Shown here piece by piece: positions 37,734-46,473 of a stretch of DNA of 64,000 bases. Source of the stretch: Paraburkholderia sp. SOS3. GTDB lineage: Bacteria > Pseudomonadota > Gammaproteobacteria > Burkholderiales > Burkholderiaceae. Each line of letters opens with the position of its first letter. Positions within the stretch are counted from its first letter, which is position 1. A program made the translations under genes and the position numbers. The notes under the pieces were generated by a model. That model had not been told where the DNA came from and did not search any database. It saw only the letters and a list, made by a program, of their open reading frames with translations. Where the stretch lies: the NCBI RefSeq assembly GCF_001922345.1, contig NZ_CP018811.1, positions 1 to 64,000 of the forward strand, in the 5' to 3' direction.

Positions 37734-38828
37734 TTACTTGATCTGTACCGCGGCCGCGGCGGCGGGTGCCGGCTGCGGCGTCGTGATGCCCGGCGCCGGC
37801 ACGTCCGGCATGACCACGCCCGGCGCCCGCGCGGCGGGCCCCGCGCCCGGCGCCGTCGCCTGCCCGATCTTCTGCACGAGCGGCGGTGCGAACGATGCCG
37901 AACCGCCCGCATCGTCCGACAGCGTGGTGGTCGTCGTGTCGTCCTGGTTCATCTGCTCCTCGGACTTCTTGTTGAGCACGATGATGCTGATGCGCCGGTT
38001 CTCCGGATCGAGCGGATCGGCCTTGTTCAGGTTCTGCGTCGAAGCGAGGCCGATCACGCGCAGCACCTTCGATTCGTCCATGCCGCCCGCGATGAGCTCG
38101 CGCCGCGACGCGCTCGCGCGGTCCGCGGACAGTTCCCAGTTGCTGTAGCCTTTCTCGCCGCCCGCGTAAGGCACGGCGTCGGTGTGGCCCTGCACGACGA
38201 TGCGGTTCGGCACGTCGTTGAGCGTCTTGCCGATCTCGCGCAGGATGTCGCGCATATACGGTTCGACTTCGTCTTTCGCGGTCGCGAACATCGGCCGCTT
38301 CTGCGAATCGACGATCTCGATGCGCAGACCCTGCAGCGTCGAGTCGATGCGGATCTGCTGCTTGAACTGGCGCAGCACCGGGTTCGCCTGGATCGCGGCC
38401 ATCAGCTTGACCTGCAGGTCGTGCAGGCGCACCTGTTCGCGCCGCTCGAGCTGGCCCTGGCTCAGCGCGGCCGCTTCGTCGTCGTTGTGCGCGACCGAAT
38501 GCGTGCCGTTGCGCGTCGTGCCGTCGGTCTGGCGCATCACGCCCTGGCGGTCGGTCGATACGTCGCGGCCGCCGGCGCGAATCACGCTCGAATCGGTCGA
38601 GCTGCGGTCGCCGCCCCACAAGGTGATTTTCAGCGGCTGGTTGAAGTAGTCGGCAATGCCCTTCAGCTGGACGGTGGATGCCGAGCTCAGCAGCCACATC
38701 AACAGGAAGAACGCCATCATCGCGGTCATGAAGTCCGCGTACGCGAGCTTCCATGCACCGCCGTGGTGGCCGGCCTTTTTCGGCGACGCGCGCTTGACGA
38801 CGATTGCGCGATCCTTGTCCTTGCTCAT
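37734..38828 (-). CDS. motB: Flagellar motor stator protein MotB
   Basis: 364 residues. MotB anchors the stator to peptidoglycan. The single membrane segment contains the proton-binding Asp in KLAYADFMTAMMAFFLLMWL (Asp near 32). The periplasmic OmpA-like domain has VVQGHTDAVPYA, NWELSADRASASRRELI and RRISIIVLNKK. The C-terminal 70 residues form a Pro/Ala-rich tail beyond the usual end. It starts with ATG 25 bases after motA and precedes the receiver gene. Confidence 0.96.
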   Translation of the reverse strand: MSKDKDRAIVVKRASPKKAGHHGGAWKLAYADFMTAMMAFFLLMWLLSSASTVQLKGIADYFNQPLKITLWGGDRSSTDSSVIRAGGRDVSTDRQGVMRQTDGTTRNGTHSVAHNDDEAAALSQGQLERREQVRLHDLQVKLMAAIQANPVLRQFKQQIRIDSTLQGLRIEIVDSQKRPMFATAKDEVEPYMRDILREIGKTLNDVPNRIVVQGHTDAVPYAGGEKGYSNWELSADRASASRRELIAGGMDESKVLRVIGLASTQNLNKADPLDPENRRISIIVLNKKSEEQMNQDDTTTTTLSDDAGGSASFAPPLVQKIGQATAPGAGPAARAPGVVMPDVPAPGITTPQPAPAAAAAVQIK

Positions 38829-38853
38829 GTCGGCTGCTCCGCCTGCCTCTGCG

Positions 38854-39714
38854 TTACTTCGCCTTCACGCGCCGCACGTGCTCTTCGAGCTCGGCGAACG
38901 ACGGGCGCTCGGTCGAAAACAGCACCTTGCGGCCGAACTCGACCGCGATCGCGGGCGCATAGCCATTCAGGCTCGCGAGAATCGTGACCTTGATGCACTG
39001 GAACATCTTCGTCGACTCGGTCACGCGCTGTTCCGCGACGCTCGCGAGCGGCCCGATCAGGCCATACGACAGCAAAATGCCGAGGAACGTCCCGACCAGC
39101 GCCTGGGCGATCATCTGGCCGAGAATCGCGGGCGGCTTGTCGGCGGACGCCATCGTGTGGACCACGCCCATCACCGCGGCGACGATACCGAAGGCCGGCA
39201 TCGCGTCGCCGATCTTCGAGAGCGCGTGGCTCGGCGCTTCGCCTTCGGCATGATGCGTTTCGATCTCTTCGTCCATCAGGCTTTCGATTTCGAACGCGTT
39301 CATGTTGCCGCCCACCATGAGCCGCAGGTAGTCGGTCAGGAATTCGACGATGTGGCGGTCGGCGAGGATTTTCGGGTACTGCGTGAAGATCGGGCTCTTT
39401 TCCGGGTCGTCGATATCGGCTTCGAGCGTGAGCGTGCCTTCCTTGCGCGCCTTCGCGAGCAGCACGTACAGGAGCGCCATCAGCTCCATGTAGACGTCCT
39501 TGTTGTACTTCGAGCCCTTGAACAGCGTCGGGATCACGCGGACGGTCGCCTTGATCGTCTTCATGCCGTTGCCGAGGATGAAGGCTCCGACGCCCGCGCC
39601 GACGATCATCAGCACTTCGACGGGCTGCAGCAGCGCGCCCAGATGGCCGCCCTCCAGCGCATAACCGCCGAAGACGGACAGCAGCGTCACGAGTGTTCCC
39701 AGGAAAATCAGCAC
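38854..39714 (-). CDS. motA: Flagellar motor stator protein MotA
   Basis: 286 residues from GTG 39714. MotA is the proton-conducting stator subunit. Four membrane segments are visible (LIFLGTLVTLLSVFGGYAL, MIVGAGVGAFILGN, AFGIVAAVMGVVHTM, GTFLGILLSYGLIG). The cytoplasmic loop has charged residues for FliG contact (KARKEGTLTLEADIDDPEKS). GTG is preferred because GGGGGCT precedes it and the sequence matches the family from there. A sigma-28-like promoter lies 45 bases upstream, suggesting motA opens the chemotaxis operon. Confidence 0.95.
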   Translation of the reverse strand: MLIFLGTLVTLLSVFGGYALEGGHLGALLQPVEVLMIVGAGVGAFILGNGMKTIKATVRVIPTLFKGSKYNKDVYMELMALLYVLLAKARKEGTLTLEADIDDPEKSPIFTQYPKILADRHIVEFLTDYLRLMVGGNMNAFEIESLMDEEIETHHAEGEAPSHALSKIGDAMPAFGIVAAVMGVVHTMASADKPPAILGQMIAQALVGTFLGILLSYGLIGPLASVAEQRVTESTKMFQCIKVTILASLNGYAPAIAVEFGRKVLFSTERPSFAELEEHVRRVKAK

Positions 39715-39758
39715 CGCGGAGCCCCCAAATTAGGCGACGGAGATCGTCGTTAATTGGG

Positions 39759-39786
39759 TTTACGGCAGGGAAACGAAAAACCTTTG
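39759..39786 (-). promoter_or_regulatory. Sigma-28-like promoter for motA and the chemotaxis operon
   Basis: On the minus strand CAAA, a 16-base spacer and GCCGTAAA resemble the FliA consensus TAAA-N15-GCCGATAA. Transcription would begin near 39752, about 38 bases before the motA GTG. The promoter stands between flhC and motA, so the motor-chemotaxis operon can be switched on late and separately from flhDC. Confidence 0.55.
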
Positions 39787-39848
39787 ACGGAAAAGCCGCT
39801 TGCCGCCCCCGTGTAAACCTTGGGGCGGCGGCGCTTTGCGGGGAGAGG

Positions 39849-40394
39849 TCAAACCGCCGCGCGGGCCCGCTCGTCGGCGGCCTTGCGGGTCTTTCCGGCC
39901 CGTGAAGGCGGCTGGCACAGCCCGCAAACGAAGCCCGCGCGCGGATCGTGCGCATGCGCGACGAAATGTCCGCCGCAACGCGTGCACGGCGTCAGCTGCA
40001 GCATGCCTGAGTCAAAAAAGCGCACGAGCGTCCAGGCGCGCGTCAGGCTCAGCACGGGTTCTTCGCCGTTCATCTGCACGTGCTCGCGATACAGCCGGTA
40101 GCCTTTGACGATCGATTGAATCGTCTCGCAGCCGCCGCGCGCCGACATGAACCGGTAAATGTTGTAGAACAGCGACGAGTGAATATTCGGCTGCCACGTC
40201 ATGAACCAGTCGGTCGAGAACGGCAGCATGCCCTTCGGCGGCGATTCGCCCTTCAATTCCTTATATAGCTTGATGAGCCGGTCGCGCGACAGGCTCGTTT
40301 CGGCCTCGAGCAGTTGCAGACGCGCGCCGAGCTCGATCAGCTCGATCGCCAGCGTGATTTCGCGCACCTCGACCACGACGCTCCTAGTGGCCAT
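39849..40394 (-). CDS. flhC: Flagellar master regulator subunit FlhC
   Basis: 181 residues from ATG 40394. FlhC forms the FlhD4C2 activator with FlhD and contacts DNA. The helical N-terminus ([40 protein letters not shown]) and [20 protein letters not shown] are typical. Four zinc-binding cysteines appear at [11 protein letters not shown] and FVCGLCQPP. Longer in-frame starts upstream have no family similarity. It lies 123 bases downstream of flhD. Confidence 0.96.
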   Translation of the reverse strand: MATRSVVVEVREITLAIELIELGARLQLLEAETSLSRDRLIKLYKELKGESPPKGMLPFSTDWFMTWQPNIHSSLFYNIYRFMSARGGCETIQSIVKGYRLYREHVQMNGEEPVLSLTRAWTLVRFFDSGMLQLTPCTRCGGHFVAHAHDPRAGFVCGLCQPPSRAGKTRKAADERARAAV

Positions 40395-40517
40395 GCGCGA
40401 TGCGCTCCATGCCGTCGCCGCTGGCCGCAATCGCCGGCACTGCGGCGGGCCGCCCGAGCGCGCGGTAAAAGCCGCGCCGGGCGGCATCGTGCGTGCGAGC
40501 CTGCAACGCAGCGCGCA

Positions 40518-40847
40518 TCAGCCGATCTGCTCCACGCGCTGGCCCGCCATGAGGATGGCCGAGTGCGCCTGGCTCACGGAAGTCGGCTTGCCTTTGTCGG
40601 CGAGCGAAGAAAGGATCGCGTGATCGTCGAAGCGGAAGCGGCACAGCAGCTGGTTCGACGCCGACAGCTTGACGGTCTGCGCAAGTGTCAGATTGACGAG
40701 CACGTCGGCAAGCTGCTCCGAGATCCCCATGCGGAACATGCCCATCGGTTTGTCCTCTCGCAACAGACGTTGCGCGAGCAACAGATACGACAGGTTCACT
40801 TCCTTGATCTCATTGAGCATGTCACTACTAGCGACGGTAGCGCTCAT
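40518..40847 (-). CDS. flhD: Flagellar master regulator subunit FlhD
   Basis: 109 residues from ATG 40847, which follows GGGGGAATC. It contains the typical core MLNEIKEVNLSYLLLAQRLL, REDKPMGMFRMGISEQLADV and LCRFRFDDHAILSSL. FlhD is the non-DNA-contacting partner of FlhC. A 19-base palindrome about 210 bases upstream (41059-41077) is a candidate regulatory site. Confidence 0.95.
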   Translation of the reverse strand: MSATVASSDMLNEIKEVNLSYLLLAQRLLREDKPMGMFRMGISEQLADVLVNLTLAQTVKLSASNQLLCRFRFDDHAILSSLADKGKPTSVSQAHSAILMAGQRVEQIG

Positions 40848-41560
40848 GATTCCCCCGAATTTGAATCCCGATTGAAGCTTGATGGTCTTGACTGGTCTTG
40901 TCTGGCCCGGCACGAAATCGTTTGCTCTTTCGCGTCCGCCGGGTTTTTTCAGGGGACACGATCGGCAGTGTGATGACCGTGCAAGCATTGTGTCTCTGGC
41001 CGTTTCGCACGAAAAGCGGACATTCGCCCGTCCGGACGACGGAATAGTCCATTAATGCTGTAGGAATTTTTCCTACAAAACGGAGATCAGGCTCGGAGAA
41101 TGCTAAGGGATGTTTCGCTGCCGGGTGGTGCTGCCGGCGCGGGGAGATGGGCGAGCGAATTATAGGGTGCTTTCATGCTGCTGCAACAATCGAGGTGTAA
41201 CCGGCGACGCGCCGCTTGCCATGACGGGGCGGCCTCGCCCATCATGGCGGGCGGCCGCAAAGCCTTGTCGCGCAATGGTCGAGGCTTGATCGTGACAATT
41301 GCAACGACGGTCGTTTCCCGCTGTAACAACATTAAGCGTTTGAAAAATAGGTCGAATTATCGCGCTGGACATCGATAATAGGCCTTAAGGGATAACCCGA
41401 TTCGGCTTCACGCCGCCATCGGGCGAGCGCACCCAGAGCTTCATCCAGGTCCGGCTCATCGCCGCCTGAGCGCGCCGCCCATCCGTCCGACCGGCATTCG
41501 CCTTCCGCTGCGCCTCTTGCGCCGTCGTGCGAAGTAGCCCTTTGAACAGGAGTTCATACA
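40848..41560. other. Divergent control region between flhD and the family 4 glycosyltransferase gene
   Basis: About 710 bases without a supported gene. It contains the palindrome at 41059-41077. From about 41160 the sequence becomes less GC-rich, with T-rich stretches near 41340. Promoters for flhDC (minus) and the glycosyltransferase (plus) must lie here; exact elements could not be set with confidence. Confidence 0.55.
41059..41077. promoter_or_regulatory. Palindrome TGTAGGAATTTTTCCTACA upstream of flhDC
   Basis: A perfect inverted repeat with 8-base arms and a 3-base centre. Its inner core (TAGGAA...TTCCTA) resembles the inverted heptads bound by NarL/LuxR-family response regulators such as BvgA (TTTCCTA) and RcsB. 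Both families are known to repress flhDC-type genes in other bacteria. The location, about 210 bases before flhD, suits a regulator site. No regulator gene of that kind lies in the window. Confidence 0.55.
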
Positions 41561-42631
41561 ATGCGAATCGCACAAATCGCGCCGCTTTACGAAGCCGTTC
41601 CTCCGAAGCTCTACGGCGGCACCGAGCGAGTCGTGTCCTATCTCACTGAGGCACTGGTCGACCTGGGCCACGACGTGACGCTCTTCGCGAGCGGCGATTC
41701 CGTGACGTCCGCGAAGCTCGAGGCCGCATGGCCGCGCGCCTTGCGTCTCGATCCGACGATCCGCGACGCCATGGCGCCGCACATGCTGCTGCTCGAGCGC
41801 GTGCGCCGTATGGCGCATGAGTTCGACGTGCTGCACTTTCACCTCGACTACCTGCCGTTCCCGCTGTTTTCGCAGATGGACACGCCGTTCGTGACCACGC
41901 TGCACGGCCGGCTCGACCTGCCCGAACTGCAGCCGATGTTCGACACGTTCGGCGACGCGCCGGTCATCTCGATCTCGGACTCGCAGCGTCAGCCGCTGCC
42001 GCAGGCGAACTGGCTCAATACGATCTACCACGGCCTGCCGGACCAGCTGCTCACGCCGCGCACCGATCGCAAGCCCGAGTACCTGGCCTTCCTCGGGCGC
42101 ATCTGCCCGGAAAAGCGCGTCGACACGGCGATCCGGATCGCCGCACAGTCGGGCCTGCCGCTGAAGATCGCCGCCAAGGTCGACAAGGTCGACATGGACT
42201 ACTTCAAGACGGAAATCGAGCCGCTGCTGTCGCAGGCGCATGTCGAATTCATCGGCGAGATCAACGAGGCGCAGAAGCCCGAGTTCCTGTCCGGCGCGAA
42301 GGCGCTGCTATTCCCGATCGACTGGAGCGAACCGTTCGGCCTCGTGATGATCGAGTCGATGGCGTGCGGCACGCCGGTCATCGCGTTCAACCGCGGTTCG
42401 GTGCCTGAGGTGATCGATCACGGCGTGACGGGGTACATCGTCGAAGACGTGCAAGGCGCTGTGGCCGCGCTCCAGCGCATCGACGAGCTGTCCCGCGAGG
42501 AAATTCGCGCGCAGTTCGAAAAGCGCTTCAGCGCAAAGACGATGGCGCAGAACTACGTCGACGGCTATATGACGCTGATCGAAGCACAGCGTCGGCCGAT
42601 CCTGCGCCGCGTGGCCGCTGCCGCGGGTTAA
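41561..42631 (+). CDS. Family 4 glycosyltransferase
   Basis: 356 residues. N-terminal fold: MRIAQIAPLYEAVPPKLYGG (Gly-rich acceptor loop), TERVVSYLTEALVDLGHDVT. The C-terminal half binds the sugar nucleotide: YLAFLGRICPEKRVDTAIRI, FIGEINEAQK, and the EX7E motif EPFGLVMIESMACGTPVIAF near residues 264-283. The ribosome site AACAGGAG is directly upstream. Substrate unknown. It stands alone and may take part in surface polysaccharide or sugar metabolism; nothing around it decides. A clear terminator follows at 42861. Confidence 0.9.
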   Translation: MRIAQIAPLYEAVPPKLYGGTERVVSYLTEALVDLGHDVTLFASGDSVTSAKLEAAWPRALRLDPTIRDAMAPHMLLLERVRRMAHEFDVLHFHLDYLPFPLFSQMDTPFVTTLHGRLDLPELQPMFDTFGDAPVISISDSQRQPLPQANWLNTIYHGLPDQLLTPRTDRKPEYLAFLGRICPEKRVDTAIRIAAQSGLPLKIAAKVDKVDMDYFKTEIEPLLSQAHVEFIGEINEAQKPEFLSGAKALLFPIDWSEPFGLVMIESMACGTPVIAFNRGSVPEVIDHGVTGYIVEDVQGAVAALQRIDELSREEIRAQFEKRFSAKTMAQNYVDGYMTLIEAQRRPILRRVAAAAG

Positions 42632-43150
42632 GACGTCGAGCACGCCGCCACCCATGGCGCCGGCGGGCTTCACCCCTCGGCGCCACACATGCAGGTTCGG
42701 CGGGTCCTGTTTCGGTTCGCTCCGGCAATGCGCGTTTCCCTGATCTTTGTGCGGTTTTTCGGGAAAGCATGGGGGAATGCACGGCATACGTTTTCAACGA
42801 ATTAACCGATGTAAAACGTTTGCGCGTGTTCGTATTGCCGTAGAAGTATGCATGACATGCAAAAGCCGCCTTGCGAAGGCGGCTTTTTTATTGCCTTTGC
42901 CTCGTAGCGGCCTACGCCCTTGGTATAGGTAACTCGGCTTACTTGAGCGGACGGTCGTCAGGTTTTGGGGCAAACAGTTTGCCCGAAGGTTTAGGATCGC
43001 CTTTGAGAACGCATTAGACTGCTTCTACGCGTTCTTGCGAATTCCGAATTGGCTCAAAGTTGAGTCAGATTTCAGTAGATTCGGAACAGCAATGCGTAAC
43101 CATGTATGGGATCGGACCATGCACGGTTACGCAATATCCATACACTTCGA
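42632..43150. other. Interval between the family 4 glycosyltransferase and hns-like genes
   Basis: 519 bases with no supported gene. The only clear element is the terminator hairpin at 42861-42890. The rest is moderately AT-rich for this window; short open frames here lack a ribosome site or family features. Confidence 0.6.
42861..42890. terminator. Rho-independent terminator (possibly bidirectional)
   Basis: AAAAGCCGCCTT, loop GCG, AAGGCGGCTTTT followed by TTA. A strong stem with A run before and T run after, so it can end transcripts in both directions. It lies 230 bases after the glycosyltransferase stop codon. Confidence 0.9.
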
Positions 43151-43456
43151 TTACGACTGGCCGCCGATCAGAAAGCGGTCGCGGCTCTTGCCGGCGATCC
43201 ATTTCGGCGGTTTGCCGCGCCCGCTCCACGTACTGCCGGATTTGGGATCGCGATACTTCGGCGGCAACGGCGCCTTCTTCGGCGGACGCCCGCGCCGCGC
43301 GGCGGCGGCAAAACCCAGGTCCTGCGGCGTCAGACCATACTCGGCGATCTGACGTTGAATCTCGGCGATCACATTGCCCACTTCGATACGGCGGGCTTCC
43401 TCCGCCTGCGCTTGCAGCTTGGCGATCTGGCTCTTCAAATCAGCATATTGCGACAT
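43151..43456 (-). CDS. H-NS family nucleoid-associated protein
   Basis: 101 residues. N-terminal coiled-coil dimerisation part (YADLKSQIAKLQAQAEEARR, VIAEIQRQIAEYGLTPQDLG), a basic linker with RRGRPPKKAPLPPKY, and the C-terminal H-NS DNA-binding domain YRDPKSGSTWSGRGKPPKWI. The motif Y(R)DP-WSGRG-PPKW is diagnostic. Such short H-NS proteins occur in several copies in Burkholderia genomes and bind AT-rich, often foreign DNA. Start is ATG after GGGAGGCC. An AT-rich leader with repeats lies upstream. Confidence 0.92.
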   Translation of the reverse strand: MSQYADLKSQIAKLQAQAEEARRIEVGNVIAEIQRQIAEYGLTPQDLGFAAAARRGRPPKKAPLPPKYRDPKSGSTWSGRGKPPKWIAGKSRDRFLIGGQS

Positions 43457-44015
43457 TTCGGCCTCCCTTTTTGTTCAACCCCGTCGGTTCGGAGATTAGC
43501 GTCGTTTAATAAAGTCCGCAACGGACCATAATCATTTTACGCGAAATCTTCTGATAATTTTTACGGAAGAAACTGATAAATACTCTGCAAATTTTACGAA
43601 GAATAAGGGAACGTCGAGTGCGGAATTAACAAAAGTTGACATCCTCTTTCGAAATGCGTCTGTTCGAATGCACTCCAATCTGGATATACCGGCAAATTCG
43701 CGGGTTCGGGTTAGGCGCATCGCGACTCGGAGGCGTGTGTGATTCGTCGTGCGCGCCGCTGCGAAGATTAATCGCGCAGCACAGATGTAAGGCGGGTTTA
43801 CGGTTGACGCAACGCGCAGCTCACCGCCCATGGCAGCACGGCCTGCACGGGCCGTCGGTCATGTCGCTTTGCGGCCGCCCGCTGCTCGCGCACGCGCGCG
43901 AGGAGGCAAATCCATGCTTGCACTCCGTAACATCCTGTCTCAGTACTCGGCCGGTCGAATGCGTAGATTGAACCTGTGCGACAGAGATGTCGCGTCGAAC
44001 CAGGAGGGAACCAAC
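43457..44015. other. AT-rich control region upstream of the H-NS gene
   Basis: 559 bases with no convincing gene. The part nearest the H-NS start (about 43530-43610) is the most AT-rich stretch in the window and contains three related segments TTTTACG[C]GAA, TTTTACGGAAG and TTTTACGAAG; the first two are followed by CTGATAA. They may be autoregulatory sites. The rest holds the leader of the small exported protein gene. Confidence 0.5.
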
Positions 44016-44294
44016 ATGAAGCGCATCGTCACTCATCTGCTCGTCGCAGCGGGCCTCGCGGCCGGCGTATGCGGAGTCGCGCAGGCGCATGGCAACGTTG
44101 GAATCGGCATTTCGCTGGGCACACCGGCACCGGTCTATGCGGCGCCGCAGCCGGTCTATTACTCGCACTGGAACCATGGCGGGAACCGGTATCGCCATGA
44201 CTGGAACCGCGGCGACGATCATCGCTGGGAGTACCGCGACCGGGATCACCGCAGCTGGGACCATGGCCGCACGTGGGGCAACTGGCGCGACTAG
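44016..44294 (+). CDS. Small exported His/Arg/Trp-rich protein
   Basis: 92 residues with a clear signal peptide (MKRIVTHLLVAAGLAAGVCG, cut near AQAHG). The mature part starts GNVGIGISLGTPAPVYAAPQ and becomes rich in His, Arg, Trp and Asp (NHGGNRYRHDWNRGDDHRWE). Similar small periplasmic proteins (XXHW-type) are common in Burkholderia; function unknown. The ATG follows CAGGAGGGA, a strong ribosome site. It stands alone, with no neighbour within 150 bases. Confidence 0.75.
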   Translation: MKRIVTHLLVAAGLAAGVCGVAQAHGNVGIGISLGTPAPVYAAPQPVYYSHWNHGGNRYRHDWNRGDDHRWEYRDRDHRSWDHGRTWGNWRD

Positions 44295-44472
44295 CGACAT
44301 AACGAGCACAAACGCCACAGCGGTTGCGTACGCAACGCGTGGTGCGCCGATGCCGGAGCGATACCCGCACAGCCGAAATCGCGGTTCACATCGCGGCCAA
44401 CATCGCGTCTATTAACTCGTCCGATCGCATAACGGACCCGCTCGCGGGCGCACGGCACGGCGCCCGCGTTTT

Positions 44473-45294
44473 TCACGACATGACTTCATCAGGCAGTTCG
44501 AACAGCTTGCGCAAATGGTGCGCAACGCCCGCTTCGAAGTTATTGCCGATGCGCGGCACCGCGGGCAGCCTTGCCATCAGATCGGGGTTTGCGTTGTTCA
44601 TCATGAACGGATGGCCCGCTGTTTCGAGCAGATCGATATCGTTCATGTTGTCGCCGAACGCGACGCAGCGCGCGGCATCGATATCGAGGCGGTTCAGCAC
44701 GACGCGCAGCGCGCGCCCCTTCGACACGTTCGGCGCCATCACCTCGAGACAGTCCGGCATCGAATACGTGACGTATAACGACGCGCCGAATTCGCGTTCG
44801 AGATTGGCCGACACTGCGGCGAGATCGCCGGGCTCGCCGATATACAGCACCTTCGCGATATCGCGGCCGTCGTGTGCGTTCAGATCGACGACTTCGTAGG
44901 CGAAGCCCGAATCCTGGTGATAGCGCAGCAGATGCGGCGCATCGCGATCGATAAACCACTGCCGGTCCGCGAACAGATTGGCGATCACGCGCCCATGCGC
45001 GCCCGTGATTTGCGGTTGCACGAGTCGCTTGACCATGGCGGGCATCAGGTTCTGCGCGTGAATCATCGCGCCGTCGGGCGCGTGAATGCGTGCGCCGTTC
45101 GACGTGACCAGATACGGACGGATGCCAAGCACATCGCGAATGCCGGCCACGTCGCAGTAATGACGGCCGGTCGCAATGATGAAATGCAGCCCTTGCGCCT
45201 CGAGGCTGCGCAAGGTCGAGACCGTGAACGGATCGACCTGATGGTGGGCGTTGAGCAGAGTGCCGTCGAGATCGGTGGCGATGACGCTATACAT
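44473..45294 (-). CDS. HAD-superfamily Cof-type phosphatase
   Basis: 273 residues. Motif I is ATDLDGTLLN (residues 7-16), motif II lies in FIIATGRHY, the cap domain fills about 85-190 and motif IV is FGDNMNDIDLLETAG. This is the Cof/type IIB group of HAD hydrolases, which dephosphorylate small sugar phosphates and cofactors. No substrate can be read from the sequence. It lies 57 bases downstream of the kinase-like gene on the same strand and could be in one transcript with it. Confidence 0.9.
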   Translation of the reverse strand: MYSVIATDLDGTLLNAHHQVDPFTVSTLRSLEAQGLHFIIATGRHYCDVAGIRDVLGIRPYLVTSNGARIHAPDGAMIHAQNLMPAMVKRLVQPQITGAHGRVIANLFADRQWFIDRDAPHLLRYHQDSGFAYEVVDLNAHDGRDIAKVLYIGEPGDLAAVSANLEREFGASLYVTYSMPDCLEVMAPNVSKGRALRVVLNRLDIDAARCVAFGDNMNDIDLLETAGHPFMMNNANPDLMARLPAVPRIGNNFEAGVAHHLRKLFELPDEVMS

Positions 45295-45351
45295 GAGGGT
45301 GGCGGGCGAACGACTTTCGGAGTTCGTATTTTATCGTCGCCCGCCCGCCGG

Positions 45352-46242
45352 TCATGCTCGCGCGGAGAATACTTTTGCCGCTTCGCGCTGTGCGAGCTGC
45401 AGCGCGCCGTGCGCCGAGTCCGAGCGCGGCGCGCGCAAGCGCGCCTGCAAACGGCCAGGCACGAACTCGCGCAGGGGCACGGACAACCCGCCGCACAGCG
45501 CAACGGGCAACGCGTGATCGGGATCGAGCGCATCCGCCAACTGTTCGATCTGCTGACCGGCTTCGGCGAGCAGGCGCGCCGCGACCGGATGTTCGCGATG
45601 GGCGAGCACGACCGGCGCAAGACTCGCATAAGCCGTCGTATTCGCGGCGCAGAGCCAGACGACGAGGCTGTCGCGGTCCTGCGCGCCGACCTTCTCGAGC
45701 AGGGCGCGCGCGAGGTCGTCGAGCGGTGCGCGGCCATCGAGCGCACGCTGCGCATGCACGATGATGCGCAGCCCGAACCAGGCGCCTCCCGCTTCGTCCG
45801 CGCTCGGGTATCCGTAGCCGCCTGCGATCCGGCAGACGCCCGATTCGTCGAGCGCCGCGGCAATGCTGCCGGTGCCGAGCGCAACCACGACACCGGGCAC
45901 GCCGCCGTGCGCGCCGAGCAAAGTGGTATATGCATCGCTTTCGACGGCAAGGCCGGCCACGGCCGGCGCGCGCTCGCGGAATGCGGCGAGCCAGTCGCGA
46001 TTGTTCACGCCGGCGAGCCCGCAACCGACCACGCAACGCGACCAGTCGAGCGTGAGCCCGGCGCGCGCAAACGCATCGGCGCTCGCCGCGCCGATCGACT
46101 GCCATGCGCGCTCGACGCCGAGCGCGAGGCCCGACGGGCCGCTCGTCGCGATAGCAAGTTCGCGCCCTTGCGCATCGCCGAGTACGACGCGTGTCCCCGT
46201 GCCGCCGCCATCGACGCCAATCAGATAGAAGTGCGTATCCAT
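45352..46242 (-). CDS. BadF/BadG/BcrA-type ATPase, N-acetylglucosamine kinase-like
   Basis: 296 residues from ATG 46242. ASKHA fold: phosphate-1 motif YLIGVDGGGTGTRVVLGDAQ, then VVGCGLAGVN, ESDAYTTLLGAHGGVPGVVV, ALGTGSIAAALDESGVCRIA (phosphate-2) and GYGYPSADEAGGAWFGLRI, typical of the GlcNAc kinase branch. It likely phosphorylates an amino sugar using ATP. The longer in-frame start at 46380 lies in a repeat-rich stretch and is not preferred. It may be cotranscribed with the HAD phosphatase. Confidence 0.85.
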   Translation of the reverse strand: MDTHFYLIGVDGGGTGTRVVLGDAQGRELAIATSGPSGLALGVERAWQSIGAASADAFARAGLTLDWSRCVVGCGLAGVNNRDWLAAFRERAPAVAGLAVESDAYTTLLGAHGGVPGVVVALGTGSIAAALDESGVCRIAGGYGYPSADEAGGAWFGLRIIVHAQRALDGRAPLDDLARALLEKVGAQDRDSLVVWLCAANTTAYASLAPVVLAHREHPVAARLLAEAGQQIEQLADALDPDHALPVALCGGLSVPLREFVPGRLQARLRAPRSDSAHGALQLAQREAAKVFSARA

Positions 46243-46330
46243 CGGATAAAGTTCATTGAGAGTGGGCAGCGGCCTCGACCGGATGCCGCCATTGCGCAAC
46301 AGCGCCGCCGCGCCATCGGCACCCGACCGC

Positions 46331-46373
46331 CGGATGATCGCCGTTCGATGATTGCCGATCGATGATTGCCGAT
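46331..46373. repeat. Short 14-base tandem repeats upstream of the kinase-like gene
   Basis: CGATGATTGCCGAT is perfectly repeated at 46346-46359 and 46360-46373, preceded by a degenerate copy (CGGATGATCGCCGTT, 46331-46345). The tract is about 90 bases upstream of the kinase-like start and about 100 before tag. Confidence 0.65.
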
Positions 46374-46473
46374 CGACCATCGGCCGGACGGCCGGCTTGC
46401 GAACCGATGTCGATCGGCTATGCTTGCAAAGCTTTTCTTCACCCGTTCACATTCACCACGCCGGAGCCGCAAC

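Noticed and set aside
42747..42932. A 61-codon frame running through the terminator at 42861
   Set aside because: It spans a strong terminator hairpin and lacks a ribosome site.
43532..43831. A 99-codon minus-strand frame upstream of the H-NS gene
   Set aside because: It lies in the AT-rich leader, has no ribosome site or family features and overlaps probable control repeats.
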